A DNA stretch of 64,000 nucleotides, taken from Antedon bifida (Eukaryota; Echinodermata; Crinoidea; Comatulida; Antedonidae). Positions 1 through 9,682 of this stretch are shown piece after piece. The position numbers and the translations under genes were made by a program. How positions within the stretch are numbered: the first letter of the stretch is position 1; every line of letters starts with the position of its first letter. The stretch spans positions 8,804,001 through 8,868,000 of the forward strand of contig OY727097.1 in the NCBI GenBank assembly GCA_963402885.1, in the 5' to 3' direction. Under the pieces are notes generated by a model that saw nothing but the letters and a program-made list of their open reading frames with translations, was not told where the DNA came from and searched no databases.

Positions 1-202
1 ACTAACTGCATCCATGTATATTGCCTTGTTATAGTAGGCCTAATTGTTCCAATTGTTAAACATGACATGACGGCGGAACAGCACTAGTTCTCAACTAGGC
101 CTACTGTATATATATTTTCACAAACGCCCTTTTCCGGTTTAGCGAAATATAACCATCGGAAAAATATATTGTATCAATATTTTGATGTAACCAAATGTAT
201 AC
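1..202. other. Flank beyond the 3' end of the first LINE; no gene seen
   Basis: AT-rich sequence with no convincing reading frame or RNA gene. It borders the A-rich tail of the minus-strand LINE that follows. Confidence 0.5.
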
Positions 203-220
203 TTTTTTTTTTTTCTTTCT

Positions 221-236
221 TTCCCTTTTCAGGGAA
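221..236 (-). other. LINE 3'-terminal stem-loop with GAAA tetraloop
   Basis: On the minus strand the sequence is TTCCCT-GAAA-AGGGAA, a perfect 6-bp stem closed by a GAAA tetraloop. It is followed directly by the A-rich tail. In L2/CR1-type LINEs a 3' stem-loop is the usual recognition site for the element's own RT, so this probably marks the functional 3' end. Confidence 0.6.
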
Positions 237-291
237 TTTATTATTTCAATGTATATTGGCCTTTGGCCCTAATACAAACAAATAAAAATAA

Positions 292-3200
292 CTATAACTT
301 AAGATAATGGTTTCTTCTTTCAAAAGCAAAGTAGACGTATTTTCCTAAATTATAAGTAAAATTTGTGTTGGAAAGTAATAAACATAGCTTATTAATAGAA
401 GGAAAAACACGAATAAATCTTGGAATAAAACTTTTTCTTAAATCATTGTAAAATGTGCATTGCAAAATAAAATGATATTCATCCTCAATAATGTTCTTTT
501 TACATAATTTACACGTTCTCTTATACCTTTCTACACCCTCCCATCTGCCCTTTTCAATTTCTAGCTCTAATATTCCTAAACGTAACTTAGTTAATAATCT
601 TCTTTGTTTAAAATTAATGATGTTGGTCAAGTGATAACTTAAACATATTTCTTTTTTATAAAGAGAAAAGAGCTTTAACTTATTATGTAAACTAAATTTT
701 TGAATGCATTTTTGTTTTTCAATATCACATAAGCGCAACTTAAATTCTCTCAAAAATAAACCTTTACTATTAACATATTGTTGTAACCATATATAACCAA
801 AACCAGTAGAAAAAAGTAAGTGTTTGACCTGTTGTGCCCAACAATTCTCATTACGGTTAACTTTTCTAAGTTGAAACTCATAACACTTAAAAATGAATCT
901 GTCATGATCTAAAGTAATAATATGTAACCAAAATCTTATAACTGTAACTAAACAATCCAAAGAAAGCGGTAATCTACCTAACTCAGAAGTAACAGCGGCA
1001 TTTGGTGCATTTTTCCCAACTTGCAATAAATATCTACAAAATTTAGTATGCGTTTTTTCAATAATGTTTATGCTATCTGACATTCCCCAGATTTCGCTTC
1101 CATACGTTAAAATAGGAAGTAATTTCACATCAAAAATATGGTTCCATGTTTTAATTGGAAGAAAAGATAAGTTACGATAAATAAATGATTTTAAGCAGAA
1201 TAAACTTTGATTTGCTTTTTGTTGATTATGTTGCATTGAGTTGTTCCATGTACCATTTGAACTAAAAATAACACCAAGATAATTATACGAATTAACAATT
1301 TTTAATTGAATATTTTTATACTTCCATTTTTCGATGTTCCTTAAATTGCGGCCATTTTTAAAAACCATAATTTTGGATTTTGTAGTATTTACAGTAAGTT
1401 TCCAAGTATCACAATAAAGTTCAAGTTTATTTATTAATTTTTGGAGACCTTTCACCGTATCACTAACAAGCACTAAGTCATCTGCATAAAGAAGATGATT
1501 CATATGACAATCTCCAATTTGAATGAAATCGTTTACCTGATTAAGTATACCACTCAAATCATTAATGTAAATATTAAAGAGTAAAGATGACAACGGAGAA
1601 CCTTGTTGTACTCCAATCGAACAATTAAAAGATGGACTAAGTTTGTTGCCAATTTTAACATGAGCAGATAAGTTTTGGTATAAGGAATTTATTATGTTTA
1701 ACATTCTGCCTGAAACACCGATATATTTCAGCTTATGTAGTAAAAGTGTATGATTTATAGAGTCAAAGGCACGTTTAAGATCAACAAAACAAACAAAAAT
1801 CCTACCCCTCTTTTTATCTAAGTATTTAGAGATGACGGTATCTAAAATGAATATATTATCTGTCGTTCTATATCCCTTACGAAAGCCTGCTTGTTCCTCA
1901 TGAATTAACTTTTTACTATTTGTAAATTGTGTTAACCTAGAATTAAGAATATGTAAAAATATTTTTCCTAGGATTGGAATTAAAGAAATACCTCTATAAT
2001 TTTCAGGTTTGTTTTTATCTCCATTTTTAAAAATTGGAACAATTAAGCTTGTTGCCCATTGTTTGGGAAATTTTCCAACTAAAAATATAGCGTTAAAAAG
2101 AATTTTTAAAATATCAAAAATAATGTTGGGGGCGTTTAGCAAGAATTCAAAATTCATTCCATCAATGCCGGGAGCTTTTCCACTATTTTGAGAATTAAAT
2201 GCTCTATTTATTTCATCCAACGTTATGTCGTGGTTTAAATTATCATTGTCCTCATTCTGTTGGCATTCTGCGATTTTTGGCAACTCAACGCTAACAATAG
2301 ACTCATCGTTTTTAAATAGGTTCTTAAAATGAATATAACATTGATTAATAGAAATTTCACAAGATAATTTCTGTTTTGTCTTCAACTTCATCCAAAACGT
2401 TTTGCTATCCTTTGTATTGAGTGCATCAATAATTTGTTTGCGTATTTTTTTATGAAAGTTAATTTTTTTGCATTTTAATAGCGATTTATATTGCTTTTTT
2501 GCCTGAATATAATTATTTAAAAAAGGTTGAATGCGCATAATTCTAAATCTCTTTAATGATTGTTTAACCTGCATTTTAAGGTCCTTACAATCTTTATCAA
2601 ACCATTCGTTTCGTTTTGTAGAAGTTGAAGATTTACTTGTTTGTGTATACTTAATTCCTTTACATACGTATTCAAAAATTTTACATAAATGTGAAACTGC
2701 CTCATCAATTTCATTTTGAGAAATAGCATTCATAAAATCATTATCAATAGTTTCAATGACATCATGTTCCCATCTGACTTTGGATGCATTAATGTAACTG
2801 TTGGACCATTTGAACGTACTCTGAGTAAACGTGTCATCTTCATTGACAATCAATTTAGGCCTAGTGTGTTCTTTGTCTTTGAATTGAATACTAAAGGCAA
2901 TTGGCATATGATCCGATTCAACACGGTCATCAATTCTTAAATAAGATATTAATTTAAAGTTGTTTGAGTTAGTAAGAAGGTAATCACATACACTTTTACC
3001 TTGTGAACTGATAAATGTAAAACCACTGGATGATTCTTTATCAATTCTACCATTTGTGATTCGCATACCAGTTTCTTTGCAAAATTCTAATATATCTTTA
3101 CCGTAGCTATTTAGTATACAATCAGAATTCGTTCTACTTTCAATCCGGGTGTTGTCTTCCACATATAGATTATTGTTCCATGTGTCGTTTTCATCAGCGG

Positions 3201-3687
3201 ATATATAATCGTCCTCCGAACCAGTTCTACCATTAAAGTCGCCAACTACATATACTATGTCAGATATTTGGGAGCTGTAATGCAAATATTCGTTAGATAA
3301 AATGTCAAAAAAGTCAGTTGTCGCGTAACTAGATGTACTTGGTGGTCTATACAAAAAAGCGATTACAACCGTGTCGGTTGGGGTTAGAGTAATCTTTAAC
3401 CAAATAATGTTATTCGATGCACTTGACAGTTCTTCAACGACGAGATTTAATTTATAATATACCATTAGGCCTCCACTATTTCTTCCATGACGACTTTTTT
3501 TATCTGATAATTTTGATATGCAAGTGAAACCTTTAATATTGTAATCGTTCCGATATTTATCCCATGTTTCACTAAAACAAATTATGTCAAATTTGTTAAC
3601 ATACTCAATAAAGTCAGAATCAGCAAATTTGTTTCTAATACCGTTAATATTCCAAGAAATACAATCAATGTGTTTGGTGACTTTCAA
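292..3687 (-). CDS. LINE ORF2: APE endonuclease / reverse transcriptase
   Basis: A 1131-residue open frame. Residues about 8-270 form an exonuclease-endonuclease-phosphatase domain that nicks target DNA: ISWNINGIR near residue 10, SETW near 39, GDFNGR at 149-154 and SDHMP at 258-262. WFDKDC lies at 362-367, in the linker usual for CR1/L2/Jockey ORF2 proteins. The RT spans about 490-780, with GKAPGIDG, FVDLKRAFDS (634-643), GVQQGSP (692-698) and catalytic YADD (734-737). A C-terminal CxxC...H...C motif (CKLCKKN followed by EDEYHFILQC) probably binds nucleic acid. I see no internal stop or frameshift, and the length is typical of a complete ORF2. It is probably translated from the bicistronic LINE RNA downstream of ORF1. 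Confidence 0.9.
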   Translation of the reverse strand: MKVTKHIDCISWNINGIRNKFADSDFIEYVNKFDIICFSETWDKYRNDYNIKGFTCISKLSDKKSRHGRNSGGLMVYYKLNLVVEELSSASNNIIWLKITLTPTDTVVIAFLYRPPSTSSYATTDFFDILSNEYLHYSSQISDIVYVVGDFNGRTGSEDDYISADENDTWNNNLYVEDNTRIESRTNSDCILNSYGKDILEFCKETGMRITNGRIDKESSSGFTFISSQGKSVCDYLLTNSNNFKLISYLRIDDRVESDHMPIAFSIQFKDKEHTRPKLIVNEDDTFTQSTFKWSNSYINASKVRWEHDVIETIDNDFMNAISQNEIDEAVSHLCKIFEYVCKGIKYTQTSKSSTSTKRNEWFDKDCKDLKMQVKQSLKRFRIMRIQPFLNNYIQAKKQYKSLLKCKKINFHKKIRKQIIDALNTKDSKTFWMKLKTKQKLSCEISINQCYIHFKNLFKNDESIVSVELPKIAECQQNEDNDNLNHDITLDEINRAFNSQNSGKAPGIDGMNFEFLLNAPNIIFDILKILFNAIFLVGKFPKQWATSLIVPIFKNGDKNKPENYRGISLIPILGKIFLHILNSRLTQFTNSKKLIHEEQAGFRKGYRTTDNIFILDTVISKYLDKKRGRIFVCFVDLKRAFDSINHTLLLHKLKYIGVSGRMLNIINSLYQNLSAHVKIGNKLSPSFNCSIGVQQGSPLSSLLFNIYINDLSGILNQVNDFIQIGDCHMNHLLYADDLVLVSDTVKGLQKLINKLELYCDTWKLTVNTTKSKIMVFKNGRNLRNIEKWKYKNIQLKIVNSYNYLGVIFSSNGTWNNSMQHNQQKANQSLFCLKSFIYRNLSFLPIKTWNHIFDVKLLPILTYGSEIWGMSDSINIIEKTHTKFCRYLLQVGKNAPNAAVTSELGRLPLSLDCLVTVIRFWLHIITLDHDRFIFKCYEFQLRKVNRNENCWAQQVKHLLFSTGFGYIWLQQYVNSKGLFLREFKLRLCDIEKQKCIQKFSLHNKLKLFSLYKKEICLSYHLTNIINFKQRRLLTKLRLGILELEIEKGRWEGVERYKRTCKLCKKNIIEDEYHFILQCTFYNDLRKSFIPRFIRVFPSINKLCLLLSNTNFTYNLGKYVYFAFERRNHYLKL

Positions 3688-3729
3688 AGATGGTTCAGAT
3701 TGTTCTTCATTAGGACCATGGCCAAAATC

Positions 3730-4572
3730 CTATTTTGTGAGGTTTATGATTTTGTTGTCTTCTACGTTGAATGTATATACTTCGTCGCCTATAAACAGCT
3801 TATCATATCTGAGCCGAAAACGATCGTTGTTTTTGATTGCTTGTTGTATTTTTGGTTGCAGGCCTTTTCTAATTTTACGGACTCTGAGAGTATAATCTTC
3901 ACCCATGTTAATTTTTGATTTATTTCCAGCCATTTTCTTTTTGAGTGCTCTATTTTTGGACATTATTTCATCTTTTTGTTTGTAGCTAGTAAGTTTTGCT
4001 ATGATGGGTCGTGGGTTACTTTTGCTGTGCAATCTATGCGCTCTCTCGAAAGCGACCTCTTCGATTTCTAAATTTGTTGTTATATAATCCTTTACCTTTC
4101 GTTCGCAGTCAAGCCACGTTTCATTTCTATCATCTTCAGGGATATCATAAATAATGATGTTATTACGACGACTTTCAGCTTCTAGTTTATCTAGTTGTGT
4201 AGTTATAACTTTGTTTGTGTTTTTTAGTCTTATATTTTCTTCTTCCAAATCAGTTATTTTTTTAGTTAGTCTGTCAAATCCTTTCGACATATCTCCTTTA
4301 ATTGAAGCGAAATCAGAAGCTATCCTATCCATTTTATCGTTTAAAACTGTATTCATATCGTTAAGTTGTTTCAAAACATCTTTCAATGAAGGTTCCATTC
4401 CCATCGATTCTTTAATTGTTGTTTGTCTGGTTTCTATAGGGCCCGGATTTGTTTCTATATCGCCGGCTATAATAAGTAGCTTGAATATAATTGGTACGAG
4501 AACGATGATATTTATAATTGTACTGACAATCATTTTATAGTAGTCTTGGGTATTCCAATTGTTAATAGCCAT
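3730..4572 (-). CDS. LINE ORF1: 2A-led coiled-coil, RNA-binding protein
   Basis: A 280-residue frame. Residues 14-36 are strongly hydrophobic and run straight into GDIETNPGP (37-45), a match to the 2A ribosome-skipping consensus. The predicted break is between Gly44 and Pro45, freeing a downstream protein that begins with proline. Residues about 70-135 look like a coiled coil. From about 136 the order RRNNIIIYDIPE, then a basic stretch, then a C-terminal lobe resembles the RRM plus CTD of L1 ORF1p (the transposase_22 type), which binds LINE RNA in trimers. The start is the first ATG and gives the complete hydrophobic leader. A hydrophobic segment before 2A has been shown in sea-urchin proteins to act as a signal sequence; that role here is inferred. 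Confidence 0.85.
   Translation of the reverse strand: MAINNWNTQDYYKMIVSTIINIIVLVPIIFKLLIIAGDIETNPGPIETRQTTIKESMGMEPSLKDVLKQLNDMNTVLNDKMDRIASDFASIKGDMSKGFDRLTKKITDLEEENIRLKNTNKVITTQLDKLEAESRRNNIIIYDIPEDDRNETWLDCERKVKDYITTNLEIEEVAFERAHRLHSKSNPRPIIAKLTSYKQKDEIMSKNRALKKKMAGNKSKINMGEDYTLRVRKIRKGLQPKIQQAIKNNDRFRLRYDKLFIGDEVYTFNVEDNKIINLTK
4438..4464 (-). other. 2A ribosome-skipping peptide (GDIETNPGP)
   Basis: These nine codons encode G-D-I-E-T-N-P-G-P and match the D-[VI]-E-x-N-P-G-P core exactly. They lie at residues 37-45 of ORF1, directly after a hydrophobic leader. Ribosomes reading this motif commonly fail to form the Gly-Pro bond and yield two products from one frame. Confidence 0.85.
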
Positions 4573-4640
4573 CTGCTATAGACCATTCACAATTTTACGA
4601 AACATTCCTCAGCAAAATGGCGGTATTGTCCAATAATAAC

Positions 4641-5066
4641 TACACACAAATTCAACTGTGTAAATTAATGATGATTATTAATGGGTAATCCGTTCTAGAT
4701 TATACTAAATAGACAGTGGTATGTTTAAGTTGTGCCGTTATGAACTTACCCTCAGCGGGAAATATGAGTTGTTCAGCTGGCGTGTTTTAATCGCTGGTTT
4801 AGCTTTTGGCTAGCGATAGCTTACTTTCCTCTGCAAAGTGTTGGTATATAGTCCATGTAAACGCACAAATAAATTCAAATGTGTAAAGTAATGCTGATTA
4901 TTGATAGGTAATCCGTATGAAATAGATCAAAAAAAAACCAAAATGTCAGAGTCTAGGCTTAAGGTGTGCCGCTGTGATTTGATCTGCAGCGGGAAATATG
5001 AAGTATGTTCAGCTTGGTGTGTTACAGTTGGTTGAAACGCCGGTTTGGCTAGTATGGCTAGCGAGA
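4641..5066 (-). repeat. Two tandem 5' UTR monomers of the LINE
   Basis: The segment starting near 4642 (ACACACAAATTCAACTGTGT...) is repeated from 4861 (ACGCACAAATAAATTC...) with a period of about 219 bp. Both monomers share the GGTAATCCGT, GCGGGAAATATGA and GGCTAGCGA words in the same order and are clearly diverged. Tandem 5' UTR monomers usually carry the internal promoter of LINEs; promoter activity here is inferred. Confidence 0.7.
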
Positions 5067-5084
5067 GCTCTTTCAAGCACGTCT

Positions 5085-5872
5085 ACTCTCGTTGAACACC
5101 TGTATGCAAGACATTGATCAAGTGAAGTATATATGCGAAGTCTGTATAAAGTATGAACACCTAGAAATTACAAAGGCATTATTGATCACACCCTGCTGGT
5201 CCATGGCCAATAAATATCGAAGTTTAAATTTATATTTTTCAAGATTCGAGTTGCCGGCCGAATTTGTTGACAATGTCCAGTCACATCTTTATAATTTACT
5301 CCTGTTTCATTAGATAGAGAGCGATCATTACTGCAGTGTAGACAACGTGTAAATTGTGTGTTGTTTACTAACAACGAGTGAGATATGATCATTTATAATT
5401 ACAATAAGAGCTTTGTAATTAAACGCCTGTTCATTAATCAAGGTAACCAAACAATAATCAATATGATTTTCTCAACAATTTAGTTTTTTTCTGAAAATAA
5501 ACTAGAATTTTAGACAGATTGGATATTTGATTAACAATAACTCCGTTACATTAAATTTGTATTTCTAACTCAAGTTATAATTGCATACAAAACCTTTAAA
5601 AAGGTCTTTTCGGATAAGATTCAAGATTATGTATTCGTCCATTGACAATTGGCAATTATACATATAAAATACATTAAAACATCAACAGACAAAAACTACG
5701 TGATTAAAAGAGATAAAAAGTGTGCTTAAAAAATGTTGAATACCTTCTAAAAATGTTAAACCTTTAAAATGATTAAACAATACGTGTTGTACTGTTAAAG
5801 TAAAGATAGATAAACCGCCATAGAATCTATTTATCATATCAAATGTATGAATATAACAAATACGAATCCAAC
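5085..5872. other. Intergenic or intronic AT-rich DNA; no gene seen
   Basis: Only short chance frames and no recognisable repeat or RNA gene. The 3' part is presumably intron sequence of the minus-strand host gene whose exon follows. Confidence 0.4.
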
Positions 5873-6174
5873 TCACCGTCTCGAATTCTTCGATTTACTG
5901 TCTGCAATGTAACTCAGGCCAACCACACTGCTTCTTTCGCCGTAAGCCTTCAACGCTAACAACAACGAGTTTCTGTATTTCACCTCCGCGGTTATATTGG
6001 CAACTTGTGCCATGGTCATCTTTTGGCCAACAGACTTCTTGGGCTCATACACCGGTGGTGGAACTACGCCCGGTGGTAGATAGTCGTCTGGGATGTATGC
6101 TTCATTGCATGTACCTGTCGGATGCTTTAGATTGACGTTCTGGTCTTTAAAGCGTTCCACGGTGGTATACATCT
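5873..6174 (-). CDS. Unrecognised host-gene internal exon
   Basis: A minus-strand open segment of about 98 codons is framed by good splice sites: acceptor ...CAAGCTGTAG before AGATGTATACC (exon start 6174 or 6172) and donor GAGACG|GTGAGT (exon end 5877). The peptide is soluble-looking, with PDDYLPPGVVPPPVYEP followed by KMTMAQVANITAEVKYRNSL and a basic SKSKNSRR end. The proline-rich part and the helix-like part suggest a genuine protein exon rather than transposon sequence. I do not recognise the family. Flanking exons were not identified within the window, so the rest of the gene may lie beyond or behind the inserted LINE. Confidence 0.5.
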
Positions 6175-6179
6175 CTACA

Positions 6180-6547
6180 GCTTGTGGAAATTATAAACGG
6201 GATTAATATAGGCCTAAATAGTAGATTTGTTAAGCTCACATATCAACCAAAATGTTCAAGGCGAACCAAAGGAAACTAATCCGAAACTAAAGAAAAACTA
6301 CCAAAACCCACATAAAACTTGCATTCCGTTTTCCAGTAATTTAATTGACAAAACAATGACTTGCGTATTTTGGAATTCGGATAATCAGATTCAGATTATA
6401 ATTATGATGATATTGGTTTCCACCGATATGTCAAGAAAACTCATCATATTCGTATTGATTTGAAATCGATAAAGCCATAATAACCGAACTATCAAAATAA
6501 GGCAACAAAACGCTGTCAAGATTAATCAGTTCCCCTACACAACACTA
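6180..6547. other. Probable intron or intergenic DNA; no gene seen
   Basis: No splice-bounded frame with protein-like composition and no recognisable element. Confidence 0.4.
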
Positions 6548-7040
6548 ATGGGTTCTATCGATTGTTCAAAACACAAAACCTTATGTTAAGTTAGTACACA
6601 CATTATTATAAGTATAGATTTATTATTATAAACACATGTACATTGTTTGTATATTCATAATGTTTCTATCATTGCATGCTTCTTTAAAGATGCTCTTTTA
6701 TTCATAGTTATATAATGGGTTATATCGCTTGTTCAAAACACAAAACCCCAGCTTTGTCCTATGTTAAGTTAGTACACACATAATTCAATTCAATTCAATT
6801 CAATTTCTTTTTTATTTCGGAAATATCATCCATATTAATAAACTTATAAACAGAAAAAGAAAAATCGTAAACTCTAAGATTAAGTATATAGAATGCTTCT
6901 CCATCTACAATACATTTTGGAGTTATAATAAGTATAGATTTATTATTTATTAAGTATTAAAAAAACTCATGTACGTTGTTCGTATATTCCTCATGTTTTT
7001 ATCATTGCATGATTTTTTACAGATGCTCTTTTATTCAATA
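6548..7040. repeat. Diverged direct duplication, second copy interrupted
   Basis: The segment 6548-6718 (GGTTCTATCGATTGTTCAAAACACAAAACC...) is repeated from 6719. The second copy is split at about 6782-6925 by a LINE 3' end. After the interruption the copy resumes with ATAAGTATAGATTTATTA and continues to the shared GATGCTCTTTTATTCA. Confidence 0.6.
6780..6925 (-). mobile_element. Severely 5'-truncated LINE 3' end with (GAATT)n tail
   Basis: On the minus strand this is a short 3' UTR ending in CCGAAATAAAAAAGAAATTGAATTGAATTG. Short tandem 3' repeats of this type are usual for CR1/L2/Daphne-like LINEs. It interrupts a tandem duplication, which gives its boundaries. Confidence 0.5.
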
Positions 7041-7614
7041 TTTTTCAACTACTTGATATTATCATTTTTTCATTCTAATAAATATACGAATCAAAATGCA
7101 AATTAAAATCACAAATTAATCTATGGAGCTACAAGGAGAAAATAATGTACATTAATACACTTAATATTTTCGGGAAATCAATAAATACATTATTTGACGT
7201 TTTTAAGCAATAATTAAAGTTAAGTTAGATTTAAACAGGTTCATTATACAGAAACACAATGCAGTATTTCATACATTTCTTATACGAATAATAGATTTTT
7301 TCCTAAATAAATCATTATCACTTAAGTAACCATAGGTTGAATTTAATATTTCCTGGAAATCAATAAATAAATTATTTGACGTTTTTAAACAATAATTAAA
7401 GTTAAGTTAGATTTGAACAGGTTCATTATACAGAAACTTACACAATGCAGTATTTCATACATTTCTTATGCGTACGTATAATCGATTTTTTCCTAAATAA
7501 ATCATTATCACTTTAAGTAACTAGGTTGAATTTAATGTTTCCTGGAAATCAATAAATACATTATTTGACGTTTTTAAGCAATAGTTAAAGTTTAGTTAAT
7601 TGAACAGGTTCATT

Positions 7615-7940
7615 AGGCGTGTGGCCCTTATAGAGTAAGGGCGTGTGGCGCTGTGTGTTGGACGTTCAACTACTGATCGTTAGACCGAGGTTCGAATCCA
7701 ACTCTCGCCGCATTGCTTGTATCCTTAGGCAAGATACTTTACTTACGTTTGCCTCTCTCCACCCAGGTGTATAAATGGGTACCCGGTTAGATCAAGACAC
7801 AACTTTGCGCTGATTACTAGCTGCATATATGGGAGTATGTTTCCATAGGTGTTTGATCAGGAAATGACTGGGGTAATAATGTTCAGCGCATTGAGAGCTT
7901 GCTTATATGCGCTATATAAGAATGAACTATTATTATTATT
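7615..7940 (+). mobile_element. tRNA-derived SINE with L2-like 3' tail
   Basis: A 5' tRNA-like head holds an A-box-like TGGCGCTGTG region and a perfect B box, GGTTCGAATCC, for RNA polymerase III. The body includes TGTATAAATGGGTACCCGG. The 3' part has AGCGCATTGAGAGC and GCGCTATATAAGAA, resembling the 3' end shared by L2-clade LINEs and their SINEs, then an (ATT)n tail. The insertion lies between GTTCATTA and ATACAGAAAC of the surrounding tandem repeat, which defines both ends. It is probably mobilised by an L2-type LINE. Confidence 0.75.
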
Positions 7941-8003
7941 ATACAGAAACACAATTTCTTATACGTATAATCGATTTTTTCCTAAATAAATCATGAGCAC
8001 TTA

Positions 8004-8182
8004 AGCGTGGTTCCCACTAGCGACGCAACGCAAGGACGTAACGCAACGCAAGTGAATTGACCAATCACAAGCGATTGCTTATTCGCTTGTGATTGCTAAC
8101 TGTCTATAACTTCGCTTGTCATTGGTTAAAACGCTTGCGTTGCGTTTACGTCCTTGCGTTACGTTCTAGTGGGAACCACGCT
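8004..8182. mobile_element. Foldback MITE, family A (Harbinger-like)
   Basis: The termini AGCGTGGTTCCCACTAG and CTAGTGGGAACCACGCT are inverted copies. The arms extend inward through repeated AACGCAAG and GACGTAACGC words, so almost the whole element can fold. TTA lies directly at both ends (8001-8003 and 8183-8185), as expected for a 3-bp TWA target duplication of the PIF/Harbinger superfamily. There is no coding capacity. Confidence 0.7.
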
Positions 8183-8234
8183 TTAGGTAACAGATTGAAC
8201 TAGGTTGCAACAAAATGATTAAACTACACGTTTA

Positions 8235-8395
8235 AGCTTTGTCTACACTATCAAACTAGTTTGACAAAAAAAGGTGTGATATGGCCAAATATGGTAGTGA
8301 TATACCCAAATATGGTAGTGATATAACATCATATTGTCCATATATGGGTACATCACATTTTTTTGTCAAACTAGTTTGATAGTGTAGACGGAGCT
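8235..8395. mobile_element. Foldback MITE, family B (Harbinger-like)
   Basis: The left end AGCTTTGTCTACACTATCAA is mirrored by TTGATAGTGTAGACGGAGCT at the right. The interior repeats CCAAATATGGTAGTGATAT. TTA flanks both sides (8232-8234 and 8396-8398). It shares the AGC terminus and TTA target with family A although the rest of the sequence differs. Confidence 0.7.
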
Positions 8396-8399
8396 TTAA

Positions 8400-8995
8400 A
8401 CTACTTTCTAAAATACAGTCTATAGTATTTTATACTCATAATATTGAAATAAAAAGTGCAGTTTTAGTAGGATTCGTATTTTATAAAGATTAATTGAATT
8501 TATGTTAACACGTCCAACAATGACAAGTTATTCCATTCTGGAAAAGATAATAAACATAATCAATGTATTACTGATACATTTCTGTACGGCATTACATTTG
8601 AAGAAAACACCTACCTCTAGGCCTAGATATTGGATGGATAACGTCTGCAATGATGTCGCTCTTCGCTTGGCGTCTTGCTACCAACGACTGAAGAGCCAAA
8701 CGTTTGATGACAAATATTTCAGGTTTGATTAGTTAAATGTATCTAGGGAAAGACTTGATTAATAGGCCTACACATTTATCAATATGCTTTGTTTAGTGTC
8801 TGACCTCCGTTATAATTTGAAAGCAATTACTTTATAATGGCACTCTATCTTATTATAAGACGCCCCTAGTTATATTAATATTAGTGGCTTTTAATTTAAT
8901 AAAAGAGTAGGTTTCTAATGTTCAAGGTAAGCTATATTACTGTTATTTTTTAATCCGTTTTACTAACTATAAATTCATAACGACTTTGCCATTGG
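8400..8995. other. AT-rich DNA without a recognisable gene
   Basis: A few short frames only, none bounded by splice sites or showing family motifs. Confidence 0.4.
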
Positions 8996-9001
8996 TTTAC
9001 T

Positions 9002-9142
9002 AAAGCTTGATTTCCACTGGACGCGCAACGCAAGCGAGTTGAACAATAAGCGACATTTCGAAGAATCCATCGCTTGTAATTGGTCAAATTATTTACGTTG
9101 CGCTTACGTTCTTGCGTTGTGTCCTGGGTGGGAATCAAACCT
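9002..9142. mobile_element. Degraded family A MITE
   Basis: AGCTTGATTTCCACTGG at the left and GGTGGGAATCAAACC at the right are decayed inverted ends, with AACGCAAGCGA-type arms between them. This is an older copy than the one near 8.0 kb. Confidence 0.5.
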
Positions 9143-9682
9143 ATAATGTAGTGAAAAAAATGTATTTTTTGAAAATGTATTTAAATTACGTAATGTCTGC
9201 CTTGTATCTCATCATTGAAAGGAAAATTAAGTGTTCAACGACAAAAAAAATAAGTTGAGCATTATCATAACGCGGGTTGCTCTATGAATAAAATCAATAT
9301 AATGTAATATAATGTAATATTAAAGACGGAAGTTATAACAAATAAACAATAGCGCAAATTCAATATAAGTGAGAAATGTCAATTTCAAATGTGTTATCTT
9401 TTATCTTAAAATCCTGTTAAATTTAGGAGGTGCTTAAGCTCTGCCTGAAGTTTGGATAGTATAGACAAATCTTTAGATAAGAAAGCGCGCTTAATTACCA
9501 TAGCAATAACGCGTACTACAACGCGGAAATAATGCATTGTGACGTTTATTCGATATCTATGGTAGCGTAGAACAAACAGACGCCATTTCTGTTTGATATT
9601 TCTCACAGAAAGCTCCTTTCAAAAAACGCTCTTAAATTATTTGAAAAATTATCGATACATTTTTAATACCATACTAAGAACT

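Larger units (their letters stand above)
203..5070 (-). mobile_element. Near full-length CR1/L2-like non-LTR retrotransposon (LINE)
   Basis: The element reads on the minus strand: tandem 5' UTR repeats (about 4641-5066), ORF1 (3730-4572), a 42-base gap, ORF2 (292-3687), a short 3' UTR, a terminal hairpin (221-236) and an A-rich tail (203-220). Both ORFs are open, so it looks recently active or well preserved. ORF1 has a 2A peptide, a coiled coil and an L1-ORF1-like RNA-binding region. ORF2 has an APE-type endonuclease, an RT and a C-terminal Cys/His motif. 2A peptides are known in ORF1 of CR1, L2, Crack and related LINEs of sea urchins and other invertebrates. The exact clade would need an RT tree. 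No target-site duplication was found, so the 5' limit is approximate. Confidence 0.85.
7161..8215. repeat. About 185-bp tandem repeat, three copies, third split by a SINE and a MITE
   Basis: Copies begin near 7161, 7343 and 7531 and share TCAATAAATAMATTATTTGACG, the GTTCATTATACAGAAAC segment and TTTTTCCTAAATAAATCAT. The third copy is interrupted at 7615-7940 by a SINE and again at 8004-8182 by a MITE. Repeat sequence resumes cleanly after each insertion, so both arrived after the array formed. Confidence 0.7.

Noticed and set aside
4154-4540. Plus-strand frame opposite LINE ORF1, rich in Ser, Leu and Ile
   Set aside because: It is the antisense of a conserved ORF1. Its composition follows from the opposite strand.
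7675-7700. A functional tRNA gene at the B box GGTTCGAATCC
   Set aside because: The A box is poor, no cloverleaf with a clear anticodon arm forms, and the sequence continues into a SINE body with an ATT tail.
9406-9606. Minus-strand frame (MRNIKQKWRLFVLRYHRYR) repeated before most units
   Set aside because: It is conserved only because the whole unit is duplicated, carries indels and truncations between copies (unit 6), and overlaps the probable promoter region.
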